Shown here one piece after another: positions 1-8,691 of a DNA stretch of 64,000 bases. How positions within the stretch are numbered: the first letter of the stretch is position 1; each line of letters starts with the position of its first letter. The notes below the pieces were generated by a model, which saw only the letters and a program-made list of their open reading frames with translations, was not told the DNA's origin and made no database searches. The stretch covers positions 124,001-188,000 of the forward strand of contig NZ_JAADZV010000004.1 in NCBI RefSeq assembly GCF_010645075.1. The letters run 5' to 3'. The position numbers were made by a program, and so were the translations under genes. The DNA is from Flavobacterium limi. Its GTDB lineage: Bacteria; Bacteroidota; Bacteroidia; Flavobacteriales; Flavobacteriaceae.

Positions 1-861
1 GATATGAACACTAATATTTTCTAAATTATTATTCCCTTTTAAGCTTTCATCTTTATTAAACTCAGCAACGATATCAATTTTTTTATTATCAAAAAAATAT
101 TTACCTATAAAATCTTCAAATCTCTCAAAAGATTGTCTAATTTCTCTTTTTGAGTTTCTTGTATTAAGAATCTCCTTATACAAATGAATTCCTGTGAAAA
201 CTTCTACATCTATCTTATCTAATATGTAATAATTATTAAGAGTCTGTAAAAAAACATCATTCTCAATCTTAGAATATTTATTTGCTTCTAAGTCAAAATG
301 GAATAAGGAATGAGCTGATCTTAGGGTAGGAATATAATATCTTTTAATATCAATATATTCTTTTAAAAAATATTCATCTATTTCGTCAAAACTAAGTAAG
401 TAATCATTTTCAATACCTAAATAGTCTATATTATTCAGCTTTAAAATATTTTCGTTTATAATCTTCAAACAATTGTTTAATGAAGTAATTTCTATTTTTT
501 TTAATTTATTATCCTTAAGAATTTTCACATTATCTGTAAATTTTTTCACGTAGCTATATGTACTATTTGCTTTAAGCTGGTTAAAAGTTATACTTTCATC
601 TACCTTTTGATTAATTTGGTCAACTTCATTGTTATAAATAGGAATAAGTTTTCTAATTTTTAGTAAATCATATACAGCAATAAAATTTGCAAAATTCATT
701 AAATTCCTAATAAATCTACTCTTTCCACTATTATTTGCGCCGACAATTATATTAATTGAGCTAAATTTTGGAAGAAATGTTATAAATTTTTCTTCTTCGC
801 CTAAAAAATAATCTTTAAATTTTTCTGTATCTTCTAAAATTAAATCAAAAGAATCTCGCAT
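1..861 (-). CDS. AAA family ATPase (3' end cut by window edge)
   Basis: An open frame runs from an ATG at 861 to the left edge, giving 287 residues without a stop. A Walker A motif GANNSGKS sits at residues 41-48, preceded by a short hydrophobic strand. This is the N-terminal ATP-binding half of an AAA/ABC-type ATPase resembling the AAA15/OLD-like proteins. The rest is charged and helical. Walker B and any nuclease domain would lie outside the window. It starts 6 nt after the stop of the nucleotidyltransferase gene, so the two are probably co-transcribed. ATPase plus nucleotidyltransferase pairs occur in defence modules, but nothing here proves that role. Confidence 0.75.
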   Translation of the reverse strand, partial: MRDSFDLILEDTEKFKDYFLGEEEKFITFLPKFSSINIIVGANNSGKSRFIRNLMNFANFIAVYDLLKIRKLIPIYNNEVDQINQKVDESITFNQLKANSTYSYVKKFTDNVKILKDNKLKKIEITSLNNCLKIINENILKLNNIDYLGIENDYLLSFDEIDEYFLKEYIDIKRYYIPTLRSAHSLFHFDLEANKYSKIENDVFLQTLNNYYILDKIDVEVFTGIHLYKEILNTRNSKREIRQSFERFEDFIGKYFFDNKKIDIVAEFNKDESLKGNNNLENISVHI

Positions 862-867
862 AACTAC

Positions 868-1617
868 TTATTTTATAATTTCTCCCCTAAAAAACAAATC
901 CAACTCCTCATTCAACTTCTTCCCGCTTCCCAAATTACTTGCATTTTCCTGATTAAATTGAACCGTTTCCAATAAAAAATCAGTTATCAAAGTTTCTTTT
1001 GGGTGTAAGTAGGTTTCTTTTTGGCTGGCTTTTATTTGTTGTAATTCCACTATTTTTTCTTGTATGTTTTTTGGTGCGATTGGTAAAACCTCAGCAAAAG
1101 CTACCGGAGGAAACGTATTGTTTTCTATAATCCATTTCCCGGCCAGTGCGGTGCGTAAGGCGTAGAAATAACTTTTTAGTTTTACTTCTTCCAATTTGCA
1201 GACTTCCATAAAGTTTTTTGTTGTTCCCAAATAATGGTGCAAAACCGCTATGGGCGAAAAACATGCTGTGGCTATCTCACGCATTTGCTTGGCAAAATCT
1301 TCGTTCTCAAAATACACTATCGGCGAATACATCCATTCTAACAAAGGTGCATTAGATTTTGCTAGTAATTTTACGGCTTTCCGTAAATCCCAGCCGGAAC
1401 CGTCAAGATCTTCTTCAGTCATGAATTCGATTACATCGGGCTTTTCCCAAAGCGATAAATAATAGTCGGGTTTGTGTTTGTATATAAAACGGATATCATA
1501 GTCGCTGTCGGGAGAGGCAAATCCCCAGGCACGGCTTCCGGATTCTACAGCAAAGAGTATTTCTACGTCTTTCTGTTTTTCTATTTCTTTTAATTTTTGG
1601 AGTATTTTTTGTTTCAT
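868..1617 (-). CDS. Predicted nucleotidyltransferase (Pol beta superfamily, YcgL-like)
   Basis: 249 aa. Residues about 25-45 carry the Pol beta/MNT signature ESGSRAWGFASPDSDYDIRF: the GS turn followed by the DxD metal ligands. The remainder is helical and matches the length of stand-alone predicted nucleotidyltransferases of the YcgL type. Family knowledge suggests transfer of a nucleotide to a protein or RNA, but no substrate can be read here. It lies immediately upstream of, and very likely in one operon with, the AAA ATPase whose start is at 861. Confidence 0.75.
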   Translation of the reverse strand: MKQKILQKLKEIEKQKDVEILFAVESGSRAWGFASPDSDYDIRFIYKHKPDYYLSLWEKPDVIEFMTEEDLDGSGWDLRKAVKLLAKSNAPLLEWMYSPIVYFENEDFAKQMREIATACFSPIAVLHHYLGTTKNFMEVCKLEEVKLKSYFYALRTALAGKWIIENNTFPPVAFAEVLPIAPKNIQEKIVELQQIKASQKETYLHPKETLITDFLLETVQFNQENASNLGSGKKLNEELDLFFRGEIIK

Positions 1618-1750
1618 GGCTGGTTCAAATGTAAATAAACGGAACTGTTTAAAAGCAAGTAGTTACACGCGATTTTTTTTTAGTTTTTTTCTTTTCTGTG
1701 TTTGAATTAGTCTCGCAAAGGCGCAGAGCCGCAAAGTTTTTATTCTCACT

Positions 1751-1884
1751 TTTGTCATTTCGACGCAAGGAGACCCGAGCGATAGCGAATAGGCAAAGCA
1801 AATCGCACGCGGGATTCGACAAAGATTGTAGACATCCTTTGTGGAGTTTCTAGTGTGATTTCTCCCTCTGGTCGAAATGACAAA
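1751..1884. repeat. REP/MITE-like element with perfect 14-bp terminal inverted repeats
   Basis: TTTGTCATTTCGAC at 1751-1764 is the exact reverse complement of the sequence at 1871-1884. The 134-bp unit between two genes contains a second weaker internal complement and codes for nothing convincing. The TTTCGAC...GTCGAAA arms resemble the short palindromic units scattered between genes in many Flavobacterium genomes. The stretch at about 1707-1737 just before it, with a GCAAAGGCGCAGAGCCGCAAAG-like character, is a second dispersed repeat type. Confidence 0.7.
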
Positions 1885-1905
1885 AATGAGATTAGATAAA
1901 AAAAC

Positions 1906-2718
1906 TTAAACCAAAAAATCCGAAAGCAGTCGTTGTCTGAATCGGTCAATGGGTTTCAAGTCGACATTCGTGTCTCCGTTGAAAATATCAAAAGGATCGT
2001 CCAGGCCGCTGATCAATAAGTACAAATAGCAAAACAGAAACGTAATGGCGGATGTTACCAGATAATCGGCTGAGGGGCTTTTGAATTTGGTAATCAGCAA
2101 CAGTGACATTACAATAAACAAAATACTGTGGAGCAAGGTATAAGCCGGCTTAATGAAGTTGTTTCTCGAAATCGAATAGGCACGCGTGAGCTGTTTTCGC
2201 ATCGCATTGGTGTTTTCCTGTATGCCTTTTATGGCTTCTTTATCGACACCTCTTTCGGCAAAATAATACGCAATCTCATTTGATTTCCGGATTAAGGGAA
2301 AAATAACGTTCGAATCTTTTTCGTTGGAATTGATCCATCCTACAATGCCATTCGTAATCGCAATCATTTGCTCACGCAAAAAAATGCTGTTTAATTCCTC
2401 CTTGCACAAATCAGAAGTTCCTGTTCTTGGCGCCCTGAAAGCCAGATAAATCCAGTCCTTGATTGCTTCGAGATTTGAAGCTATTTCACCCGGAATTTTT
2501 TCACTTTCTTTAAAATCGGTCATGGTTGCAGCCAATAGTAATCCGAAAACGAAAAAAGCTCCGGTAAAAATAATCGAAATATCAGCCAGTTCAATCAAAT
2601 CGTGAAAGTCCTGCCCGTAAAGAGAAAGGTGTTTAAAGACAAAGTTTTTAATTCCTAATATGGCTATTGCGGCAATAAATGATTTTAGGATTATGGTTCT
2701 GTTTGTTACGAATTTCAT
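1906..2718 (-). CDS. Bestrophin-like integral membrane protein, function unknown
   Basis: 270 aa from the ATG at 2718; a longer frame would begin with TTG at 2775. Four hydrophobic segments are visible at about residues 8-28, 45-67, 195-215 and 220-240, with a long soluble helical stretch between pairs two and three. The last helix ends in SGLDDPF, the small-residue DDPF turn seen in bestrophin-like (DUF4239-type) proteins. That suggests a membrane channel-like protein, but the assignment rests on layout and one motif. It appears to be a single gene with repeats on its 3' side. Confidence 0.55.
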   Translation of the reverse strand: MKFVTNRTIILKSFIAAIAILGIKNFVFKHLSLYGQDFHDLIELADISIIFTGAFFVFGLLLAATMTDFKESEKIPGEIASNLEAIKDWIYLAFRAPRTGTSDLCKEELNSIFLREQMIAITNGIVGWINSNEKDSNVIFPLIRKSNEIAYYFAERGVDKEAIKGIQENTNAMRKQLTRAYSISRNNFIKPAYTLLHSILFIVMSLLLITKFKSPSADYLVTSAITFLFCYLYLLISGLDDPFDIFNGDTNVDLKPIDRFRQRLLSDFLV

Positions 2719-2826
2719 TTCTCTTTTTTTGAGCAAATTAAACAAATATATTATCCCGGTCTCTATTCTGACCAAAATATGAAGAGTTTTATTTGGTAAA
2801 CGGATAGTTTGTACTTTCTTCCATAA

Positions 2827-3513
2827 TTATTCTTCTAAAAAGTCTTCTAAAAATCCTATGAATTGCTTTCCATCGGCTGACCATCTTAATCCCTGACCAT
2901 TTTCTATTCGCACTTCGTACACCAAACCGTGTTTGTAATGGCTAAATATGTTCCACCATGTTTTATGATCCATGATATACTTTACAAGCTTTTCAACCGT
3001 TTCCTGTTTTTGTTTTGTATTGCCTTTTGCTTCGCCAAACATACTGTCTTTTTTTCGTCCAACATGTTTTTCCCACGCTCTTGCCGCAACCGAAATATCT
3101 TTGTTATAAGGCAGAAAACAGCTTTCTATCAGATCTTTTCGTAATGGCGGAATTCCCGTTTCGTTTCTTCGGCTGGCAGATGTTAATCGTTGTCCTAAAA
3201 CCAACAGCAGGATTTCAAAAGGTGTTTCTTCGAACATTTTAATCAGGTTTGGTTTCAAATCACCTGAACCTTTCTCAAAAGCTTGCAAAACATTTTCAAA
3301 ATAAAACATTTTATCCTGAATAGAAACAATTATCTCGTCTTTAAAATAGGGTTTTCTCGCTACATCTTCTTTTTGATGGTGAAACAAAATCAGGTTTTCT
3401 GAAAAAAGCTGCAGATTTTCATCTGTTAGAAACAAAGCATATTTTTGTTTCCAATCTGCATTGAGATTGGGAATTATGGTTTTTATTTCGTTAAAAAGAA
3501 GATTTGGATTCAT
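2827..3513 (-). CDS. Conserved hypothetical protein
   Basis: 228 aa from the ATG at 3513; the frame extends four codons upstream only to a TTG. I do not recognise a characterised family. The C-terminal half looks conserved, with a patterned run of aromatic and charged residues (AWEKH, TWWNIFSHYKHG, YEVRIENGQGLRW, FIGFLEDF). The protein is soluble, without signal peptide or membrane segments. The overall pattern of helices followed by a WW/RW-rich end is consistent with a cytoplasmic protein. Neighbours give no functional clue. Confidence 0.6.
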   Translation of the reverse strand: MNPNLLFNEIKTIIPNLNADWKQKYALFLTDENLQLFSENLILFHHQKEDVARKPYFKDEIIVSIQDKMFYFENVLQAFEKGSGDLKPNLIKMFEETPFEILLLVLGQRLTSASRRNETGIPPLRKDLIESCFLPYNKDISVAARAWEKHVGRKKDSMFGEAKGNTKQKQETVEKLVKYIMDHKTWWNIFSHYKHGLVYEVRIENGQGLRWSADGKQFIGFLEDFLEE

Positions 3514-3601
3514 GTTTTGTATCAATCAAATGTCAGATGGGACAAGCCACGTCAATCATTTTTTTGTTTTGTAACGAAAGACACAACAACTATAAATATT
3601 T

Positions 3602-4129
3602 TTACTTTAAAGGATTATTTTTTAACCACCATTTAGCCTTTTCTATAACTTTTTGTTCAATATTGCTAATATTAACTCCTCTATACCAATAATCTGCATC
3701 ATATTTCATATCAAGCCAAATTTCGTTAAGAACGCCAAAATTAAGTTCTTCGTCTGGATGTGTTTTTCGACCATCTCCATCACAAAATATTGAAGCACGG
3801 AAGAAATTATTTTTCACATCTTCTCCTTTTGCAACTTTGGTAAGATGATATCGAGCATAACATATTTCAGCTTCATCATTATACTTTTCTTTTAAATTTA
3901 GTTCTAAAAAAGTACGCTTTAAATAAGGCATAATTTCATCAGGATTAATGGGCTTATAAAAAGTAGCTAAGGTATAAAGAGCTTCATTCTCACATCCTAA
4001 ATTGATAAATTGTATTGCCCAATCTTCAATTGAATCAAAATCAATTAAATCAAGATCAAAATCGTTGAATAGATTAATTGACAATATATAATCTGTAAGT
4101 ATCTTGAAATCTTCATTTTCTTGTTCCAT
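3602..4129 (-). CDS. Hypothetical protein
   Basis: 175 aa from the ATG at 4129. The frame is open further upstream but that part overlaps the end of tatD and looks non-coding. The protein is acidic and helical (ENEDFKILTDYIL, DLDLIDFDSIEDW) and contains GCENEALYTLATFYKPINPDE, reminiscent of helical-repeat proteins of the DUF2247 sort, though I cannot assign it firmly. It has no signal or membrane segment. It follows tatD on the same strand by 40 nt. Confidence 0.5.
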   Translation of the reverse strand: MEQENEDFKILTDYILSINLFNDFDLDLIDFDSIEDWAIQFINLGCENEALYTLATFYKPINPDEIMPYLKRTFLELNLKEKYNDEAEICYARYHLTKVAKGEDVKNNFFRASIFCDGDGRKTHPDEELNFGVLNEIWLDMKYDADYWYRGVNISNIEQKVIEKAKWWLKNNPLK

Positions 4130-4169
4130 AGCTGTTTTTTCTTTAAATCTATACAAAACTTTTAGAATT

Positions 4170-4970
4170 TTAAATTCCGAAAAAATCCTTAGATTTCTTA
4201 GTCGTTTCTTCTGCAACCTTATCCAAAGCAATTCCTTTAAACTGTGCAATAGTTCCCGCAACGTAAGGCAGAAAAGCGGGTTCGCATCTTCGCTCGTGAT
4301 ATTTCTTTAAAAGGCTGTTCGGAACATTTTTCGGAAGCATAAACGGCGCATCGGTTTCGATCATCATTTTGTCGAGCGGTACGTACTGAATGACTTCTTT
4401 TAAATGTGCGAAACGTTTGCTGTCTGAAATCGCTCCTGTAAAACCTAAATAAAATCCGTTATCGAGATAGGTTTTAGCTTCCTGCAAAGTTCCTGTAAAA
4501 CAATGCACAACGGCTTTTGGCAATTGTGGCAAATACTCTTTTGTAATATTCATAAATGAACTAAAAGCGGCTCTTTCGTGCAAAAATAACGGTTTCTGAA
4601 TTTCAATCGCCAGTTCTAACTGGGCTTTGTAACATTCTTCTTGTTTGTTTCGAGGCGAAAAATCGCGGTCAAAATCGAGTCCGCACTCGCCTACTGAAAC
4701 TACCTGTTTCTGCTCTAACAATTTGCGAAGTTTAGAAATACTCTGATTGTCAAAACTCTTCGCATCATGCGGATGAATTCCGGCTGTTGCGTATAAAACG
4801 CCTGGATATTGTTTCGCAATTTTAGCCGATTCTTCGCTGTTTCTAACACTTGTTCCGGTTAGAATCATTTGGGTAACGTCGGCATCTACCGCGTCTTGTA
4901 CAACATCGTCTATGTCGTTTTGGAATTGTTTGTTGGTTAGGTTGATACCTATATCTATGTATGTTTTCAT
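4170..4970 (-). CDS. tatD: TatD family metal-dependent hydrolase/DNase
   Basis: 266 aa, the usual length. The N-terminus reads YIDIGINLTNKQF, the form seen in true TatD rather than the HxH form of YcfH/YjjV. Further motifs are AGIHPHDAKSF (about 68), GECGLDFDRDFS (about 97), PLFLHERAAF (about 130), VVHCFTGT (about 152) and ETDAPFMLP (about 205). These supply the Glu, His and Asp metal ligands of the TIM-barrel amidohydrolase-like fold. TatD enzymes degrade DNA 3' to 5' and are linked to DNA quality control. It is encoded alone with intergenic repeats upstream. Confidence 0.88.
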   Translation of the reverse strand: MKTYIDIGINLTNKQFQNDIDDVVQDAVDADVTQMILTGTSVRNSEESAKIAKQYPGVLYATAGIHPHDAKSFDNQSISKLRKLLEQKQVVSVGECGLDFDRDFSPRNKQEECYKAQLELAIEIQKPLFLHERAAFSSFMNITKEYLPQLPKAVVHCFTGTLQEAKTYLDNGFYLGFTGAISDSKRFAHLKEVIQYVPLDKMMIETDAPFMLPKNVPNSLLKKYHERRCEPAFLPYVAGTIAQFKGIALDKVAEETTKKSKDFFGI

Positions 4971-4982
4971 TTGTTTTGTTTT

Positions 4983-5090
4983 TTTGCCACTAAGGGCTAA
5001 GACACAAAGTTTTTATTCTTTGGTCTGTTATTATTAATCTAGTAATCCCGATTGCTATCGGAAGCAGAGTTTTTTTTTATTCAATGCTAT
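4983..5090. repeat. Dispersed intergenic repeat fragments
   Basis: The start of the 268-bp gap upstream of tatD contains a CCACTAAGGGCTAAGACACAAAG fragment split across 4988-5010 and, at about 5046-5062, the small palindrome CCCGATTGCTATCGG. Both resemble short repeats found between Flavobacterium genes. No gene is evident in the gap. Confidence 0.4.
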
Positions 5091-5093
5091 TAA

Positions 5094-5181
5094 TTTCACG
5101 CAGATTTAAAAAGATTTAAGCAGATGAACGCAGATTATTAATTAATCAAAATCTGCCTTAATCTGTAAAATCTGCATGAAA
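5094..5181. repeat. 88-bp imperfect palindromic repeat
   Basis: TTTCACGCAGATTT at 5094-5107 pairs with AAATCTGCATGAAA at 5168-5181 with one G:T-type mismatch. The interior repeats AGATTTAAG/GCAGAT and CTTAATCTGT units, so most of the element can fold on itself. It ends next to a GCACTGCTGTGC palindrome at about 5197-5208. This is an intergenic palindromic element, not a gene. Confidence 0.6.
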
Positions 5182-5238
5182 AATCTTTACATAAACGCAC
5201 TGCTGTGCGTCTCTTCAATAAAAACCTGAATCAAACTT

Positions 5239-6138
5239 CTAAAAATCCCCGTAATAAACCTGAAAACACGGTAATTTCAGATCATTTCTCCACGTATCGA
5301 CCACCTGGTTTCTATCATCTAAAACAAATTCTACAAAGTATTTATCTTTTATGGACTCGTTGTAGATTTCGGTTTTAATGATCGAATCTTTTCGGCTGTC
5401 TTTTGTTTTACGCATGATTAAATCATCGTATTCAATTTCGTGCGTTTGAAGGAATTTCAATGTCGGTTCTTTGTATCGGTCTTCTCTTCCTGACACCAAC
5501 AGTATTTTGTACCCCAATTTCTTGTAGTTTTTCAATACGTTTGCTACCGGATTATTAATTCCGTCTTCATCACATTTGCTGGCATCAAACGGATTTCTTC
5601 CATTCATTAAAGCCAAAGTTCCATCAAGATCGCAGATAATTGCTTTTGGTAAATCTGGATTTTGATCGCAGTATTCCAGGTTTTTTTCGACTTTTTTAAT
5701 CGGTTTAAAATCAAATTTTTCTTTGGTTTTCTGTAATTGATGGTACATGTTTTCGATTACTTTTTTAGGTACTTTTCGGTCTCTTTTTTCATTTCTGATA
5801 AAAAGTTTTTCAAGCGGTAAATCAAATACTTTGAACTCGATATTGGCCATTTCAGAAAAATCCGCGATTGGCTGTTTGATATAATCCGGTTTTACATTAC
5901 AAGTATCCAAAAGTACATTCCAGCCATTTGAAAGCAAGGTTTTGATCTGAACATTGATGATCTTAGAAATCATACTTTCTACTGAATTATCCATCACTTC
6001 CTGAAATTGCGAAAATCTGATTTCATCACGACTAATTCGCATGGTTTTGGCTTCAGTTCTCACTTTCCATTCGGCAAACGTACTTTTTCCTGATGCCGGG
6101 CAGCCGACTAATATCGTTAATGTTGGTATCTTTTTCAT
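5239..6138 (-). CDS. T4-type polynucleotide kinase / 3'-phosphatase
   Basis: 299 aa, nearly the size of T4 Pnkp (301 aa). Residues 8-20 form the P-loop ILVGCPASGKSTF, followed by the kinase lid region with RDEIRFSQF and KRDRKVPKKV. From about residue 165 a HAD phosphatase domain begins (CDLDGTLAL), with SGREDRYK as motif II, a lysine in MRKTKDSRKDSIIK as motif III, and DDRNQVVDTWRN at the end, very like the T4 C-terminus. Such enzymes heal RNA breaks by 5' phosphorylation and removal of 2',3'-cyclic or 3' phosphate. It is the last gene of an operon after Hen1 and the ligase (10-nt gap), so it should prepare ends for that ligase. Confidence 0.9.
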   Translation of the reverse strand: MKKIPTLTILVGCPASGKSTFAEWKVRTEAKTMRISRDEIRFSQFQEVMDNSVESMISKIINVQIKTLLSNGWNVLLDTCNVKPDYIKQPIADFSEMANIEFKVFDLPLEKLFIRNEKRDRKVPKKVIENMYHQLQKTKEKFDFKPIKKVEKNLEYCDQNPDLPKAIICDLDGTLALMNGRNPFDASKCDEDGINNPVANVLKNYKKLGYKILLVSGREDRYKEPTLKFLQTHEIEYDDLIMRKTKDSRKDSIIKTEIYNESIKDKYFVEFVLDDRNQVVDTWRNDLKLPCFQVYYGDF

Positions 6139-6148
6139 TTCGCAATTT

Positions 6149-7333
6149 TTATAATCGTGGATCTAATGTTTTTTCAATCTCTTCGTTATTGATTCTTTTT
6201 AAAAGCAATAAACGCATCAAATAGTTTTCTTCTTCTAAATCTTTGTACGGAATCTGAAGCATTTTTTGGTTGATTTCCCAGCCGTTTATAGATTGCTCCA
6301 GCTTCTTTTTTATGTTTCTCTTGTCTAAATAATGGTCAAAATCCTGATGAAAATTAACGCCATAAATCATCGTCAGATAATTATTGTTTCTGACTTTAAA
6401 ACAAGGCGGTACATTTTTAATGTAATTCTGAGCCGGTTTAATCATAATGCCTTCTTCGTTGGCTTCTGTCAGCTTTTCGAAAAAAGAATAAATTTCTTTT
6501 ACCTTTTCTTCTTTATCTGCATCCGTAATCACTAAATGCAAAAATGCATCGTCATTTACCAATCCGCAAGTTAAATTACTATTCGGAATCGATTCTTCTC
6601 CAGAAACTCCAACTACTTTTAAAATCGTAAAAGGTTTAAAATGTATTTCGCCTTCGTTGCCAAAATTATCAATCTGATTTTTAAATACTTCTAATGATTT
6701 CTGCTGTTTGTCCAAATCCGGAATTTTAACCGAATTCAAAGCTTCATACTGACGCACAATATGCGTTTTATGTTTGCTGGTAAATTCTTTTCTGCTCAAC
6801 TTATTTTTGTCTGAAATGTATTCGCTAAACAAAGTATCATTTTTTACGCTCTCTAATTTTTCAAGCAATCCAGAAGTTTTCAAATAATCGTTATGTGTCT
6901 GCAAAGCATCATAATAACCTGTAAACTCTTTCTCAATTAATCCTGCTCCCAAAACTTTCCAGGGCAGTAACTCTGACGCAATTAAAATCGTATCGAAATT
7001 CGGAAACGTTAAAAGCATTTTTGCATGCAATTCCTTTAAGCTGTTTATTGCTTTTTCTACATCAATATGATCCATTTTGAAACCATTTCTGGAAACAAAA
7101 TAGGTTTCTTCAAGATTTCTTTTAAGGTAAATTGTGCAATACGAACCCATATATTTTTTCTGAACCACGAATTCGGTAACTCCTTTTGCTCTATAATAAT
7201 TTACAGCTTCTTCGATACTTTCTATTTCGTTTTTGGCTTTGCTTTTTGGAGCCGGAGAAATGGTTGGCGAAAAATCATTGATCTTACTTTTACAAAACCA
7301 TTCTATTCTGTTTCTAACTTTATGATCTAACAT
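6149..7333 (-). CDS. RNA ligase of the bacterial Pnkp ligase-domain type, stand-alone
   Basis: 394 aa. Nucleotidyltransferase motif I, with the lysine that becomes adenylated, is QKKYMGSYCT (about residues 58-67). Motif Ia-like FVSRNGF, SELLPWKVLG, GEIHFKPFTILKV, EGIMIKP (motif IV) and PCFKVRNNNYLTMIYG (motif V and beyond) follow. The C-terminus ends in DPRL, as I recall for the ligase module of Clostridium Pnkp. In that enzyme kinase, phosphatase and ligase are fused; here the ligase is separate. It lies 4 nt after the Hen1-like gene and 10 nt before the kinase/phosphatase, consistent with one repair complex. Bacterial Hen1 normally activates this ligase. Confidence 0.82.
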   Translation of the reverse strand: MLDHKVRNRIEWFCKSKINDFSPTISPAPKSKAKNEIESIEEAVNYYRAKGVTEFVVQKKYMGSYCTIYLKRNLEETYFVSRNGFKMDHIDVEKAINSLKELHAKMLLTFPNFDTILIASELLPWKVLGAGLIEKEFTGYYDALQTHNDYLKTSGLLEKLESVKNDTLFSEYISDKNKLSRKEFTSKHKTHIVRQYEALNSVKIPDLDKQQKSLEVFKNQIDNFGNEGEIHFKPFTILKVVGVSGEESIPNSNLTCGLVNDDAFLHLVITDADKEEKVKEIYSFFEKLTEANEEGIMIKPAQNYIKNVPPCFKVRNNNYLTMIYGVNFHQDFDHYLDKRNIKKKLEQSINGWEINQKMLQIPYKDLEEENYLMRLLLLKRINNEEIEKTLDPRL

Positions 7334-7337
7334 TTTT

Positions 7338-8615
7338 TTACTTTTTTTGAATGATTACTGCACTTGTCGGATAAATGCCTTTTACACAATCGCCTACTCC
7401 GTGAAATGTTTTTTGATTTGGAAAAATTTCATCGATCAAATTTCTGAATTCACTATTTGATAATTCAAAATCGTGATCATCATGTCTGAACTCTTCTGTC
7501 AATTCATAATTTACATTAAAATCTTTGTCTGGCGTTGTTACAAATAATGTTGTAAAATTTGTATTGTCACGAATCCAGATTAGTAGCGCTTTCGCCTCTT
7601 CTAACGAATTGTGTTCTATAACTTCACTTAAAATGATCTGTCCTACAAAATCCTTAAGTTCTTCTACATTTTCAACCCAAAATAAATTCTCTGCTCTTTG
7701 GGCTTCCTGAATTTTGTCTGCAATAGGTTTGAAATCAACTTCATCATATGCATAATATTCTTTCTCGAATCCTTTTTTATTCAATAACTTAAAGTATTGC
7801 AATTCGCCACATCCAAAGTCTAAAACAGGTTCATCAAAATTGATTTTACTGCAGATAAATTCCTTTCTGGATTGATGGGTATCGGTAAAAACAAACTGAA
7901 CCTGATTATCAAAATACGCTTCTAATTGTGGTCTAAATTTCTCAAACTGAACCGGCGAACGCATAATTCTCTTGATAAAAAGGTAAAACACAAAATACGG
8001 AATCCCGGTAAGATTGGTAAACATCGTAATATGCTTCTGGATAAAATAATCGTCTATAAACGTGTAAACCGCATATTTGTTGGTAAAATGGGTAAACAAC
8101 GACACAAGCGAAAATTTCTGAACCGCTTCTCTTACCGTTGCTCCTTCTATTTTTAATTCAAAATTATTTCCGATTTTCTGTTCTAACGAAATTCCATCAA
8201 TGTATTTTGACAAAAGATATCTGCCGTTTTTATACCAATTCGTATCAATAAAAAAAGTGGGAACTTCTATCGTACATTTCTCAGTATCAACTTCATTATA
8301 ACTTTTTTCCAGCCAGGAAATTACCGTTTCGTTTAATACTTCATTTTCTTTGTACAAATGGTTAAAAAACTCCGTCATGATGTTTAAAGCCAATAACGGA
8401 CTGCAGTAACTTTGAAAATCGATTTGGTTTCCTTCTTCTGGCAGGTAACTTTTTTTACCGTCCAGAAAAACGCAGTGGTATTCATTTTCTTTGATTACGT
8501 TTCCAATTACTATTCCGTCTTTTAATTCTTTCAAATAAAGACCTTTATCCGTATTTGGATTTTTGTAAAGAATATCTAAAAAGTATTTATTGTCTGATTT
8601 AAGTTTTATAATCAT
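7338..8615 (-). CDS. hen1: Hen1-like 3'-terminal RNA ribose 2'-O-methyltransferase
   Basis: 425 aa from the ATG at 8615; the frame opens 12 codons earlier at a TTG that lies inside the promoter. The C-terminal third is a Rossmann methyltransferase: LDFGCGELQYFKLL (SAM site, about 267-280), LSEVIEHN (Hen1 ExxEH metal site), TTPDKDFNVNYE and EEFRHDDHDFELSNSEF, which are Hen1 hallmarks. The N-terminal 250 residues correspond in size to the part of bacterial Hen1 that contacts and activates the Pnkp ligase. It methylates the 3' ribose before sealing so the repaired RNA resists recleavage. First gene of a three-gene operon with a regulated promoter at 8635-8672. Confidence 0.85.
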   Translation of the reverse strand: MIIKLKSDNKYFLDILYKNPNTDKGLYLKELKDGIVIGNVIKENEYHCVFLDGKKSYLPEEGNQIDFQSYCSPLLALNIMTEFFNHLYKENEVLNETVISWLEKSYNEVDTEKCTIEVPTFFIDTNWYKNGRYLLSKYIDGISLEQKIGNNFELKIEGATVREAVQKFSLVSLFTHFTNKYAVYTFIDDYFIQKHITMFTNLTGIPYFVFYLFIKRIMRSPVQFEKFRPQLEAYFDNQVQFVFTDTHQSRKEFICSKINFDEPVLDFGCGELQYFKLLNKKGFEKEYYAYDEVDFKPIADKIQEAQRAENLFWVENVEELKDFVGQIILSEVIEHNSLEEAKALLIWIRDNTNFTTLFVTTPDKDFNVNYELTEEFRHDDHDFELSNSEFRNLIDEIFPNQKTFHGVGDCVKGIYPTSAVIIQKK

Positions 8616-8634
8616 GGCTTTTGTTTTGCTTTCA

Positions 8635-8672
8635 CAAATATAGTTTTGCAACTGCGCAATTATTTTGCGCAG
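8635..8672 (-). promoter_or_regulatory. Operator-promoter P1 of the Hen1-ligase-kinase operon
   Basis: CTGCGCA-N7-TGCGCAG at 8652-8672 is a perfect 7-bp inverted repeat. Reading on the minus strand, a -7 box TATATTTG follows at 8642-8635 after exactly 9 nt, then the hen1 start at 8615. The palindrome covers the place where the -33 element should be. It is one of six copies with identical geometry in this window. Confidence 0.8.
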
Positions 8673-8691
8673 TTTAAATTAAAATTTATTC

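Noticed and set aside
1755..1949. 64-codon minus-strand reading frame
   Set aside because: It lies inside the palindromic repeat and the end of the bestrophin-like gene; its content derives from the repeat.
8652..8672. Palindrome as a terminator of the Rnl1-type ligase gene
   Set aside because: There is no T run after the stem. The same 21-bp repeat recurs at five other places, always 9 nt from a -7-like box, so it is an operator.
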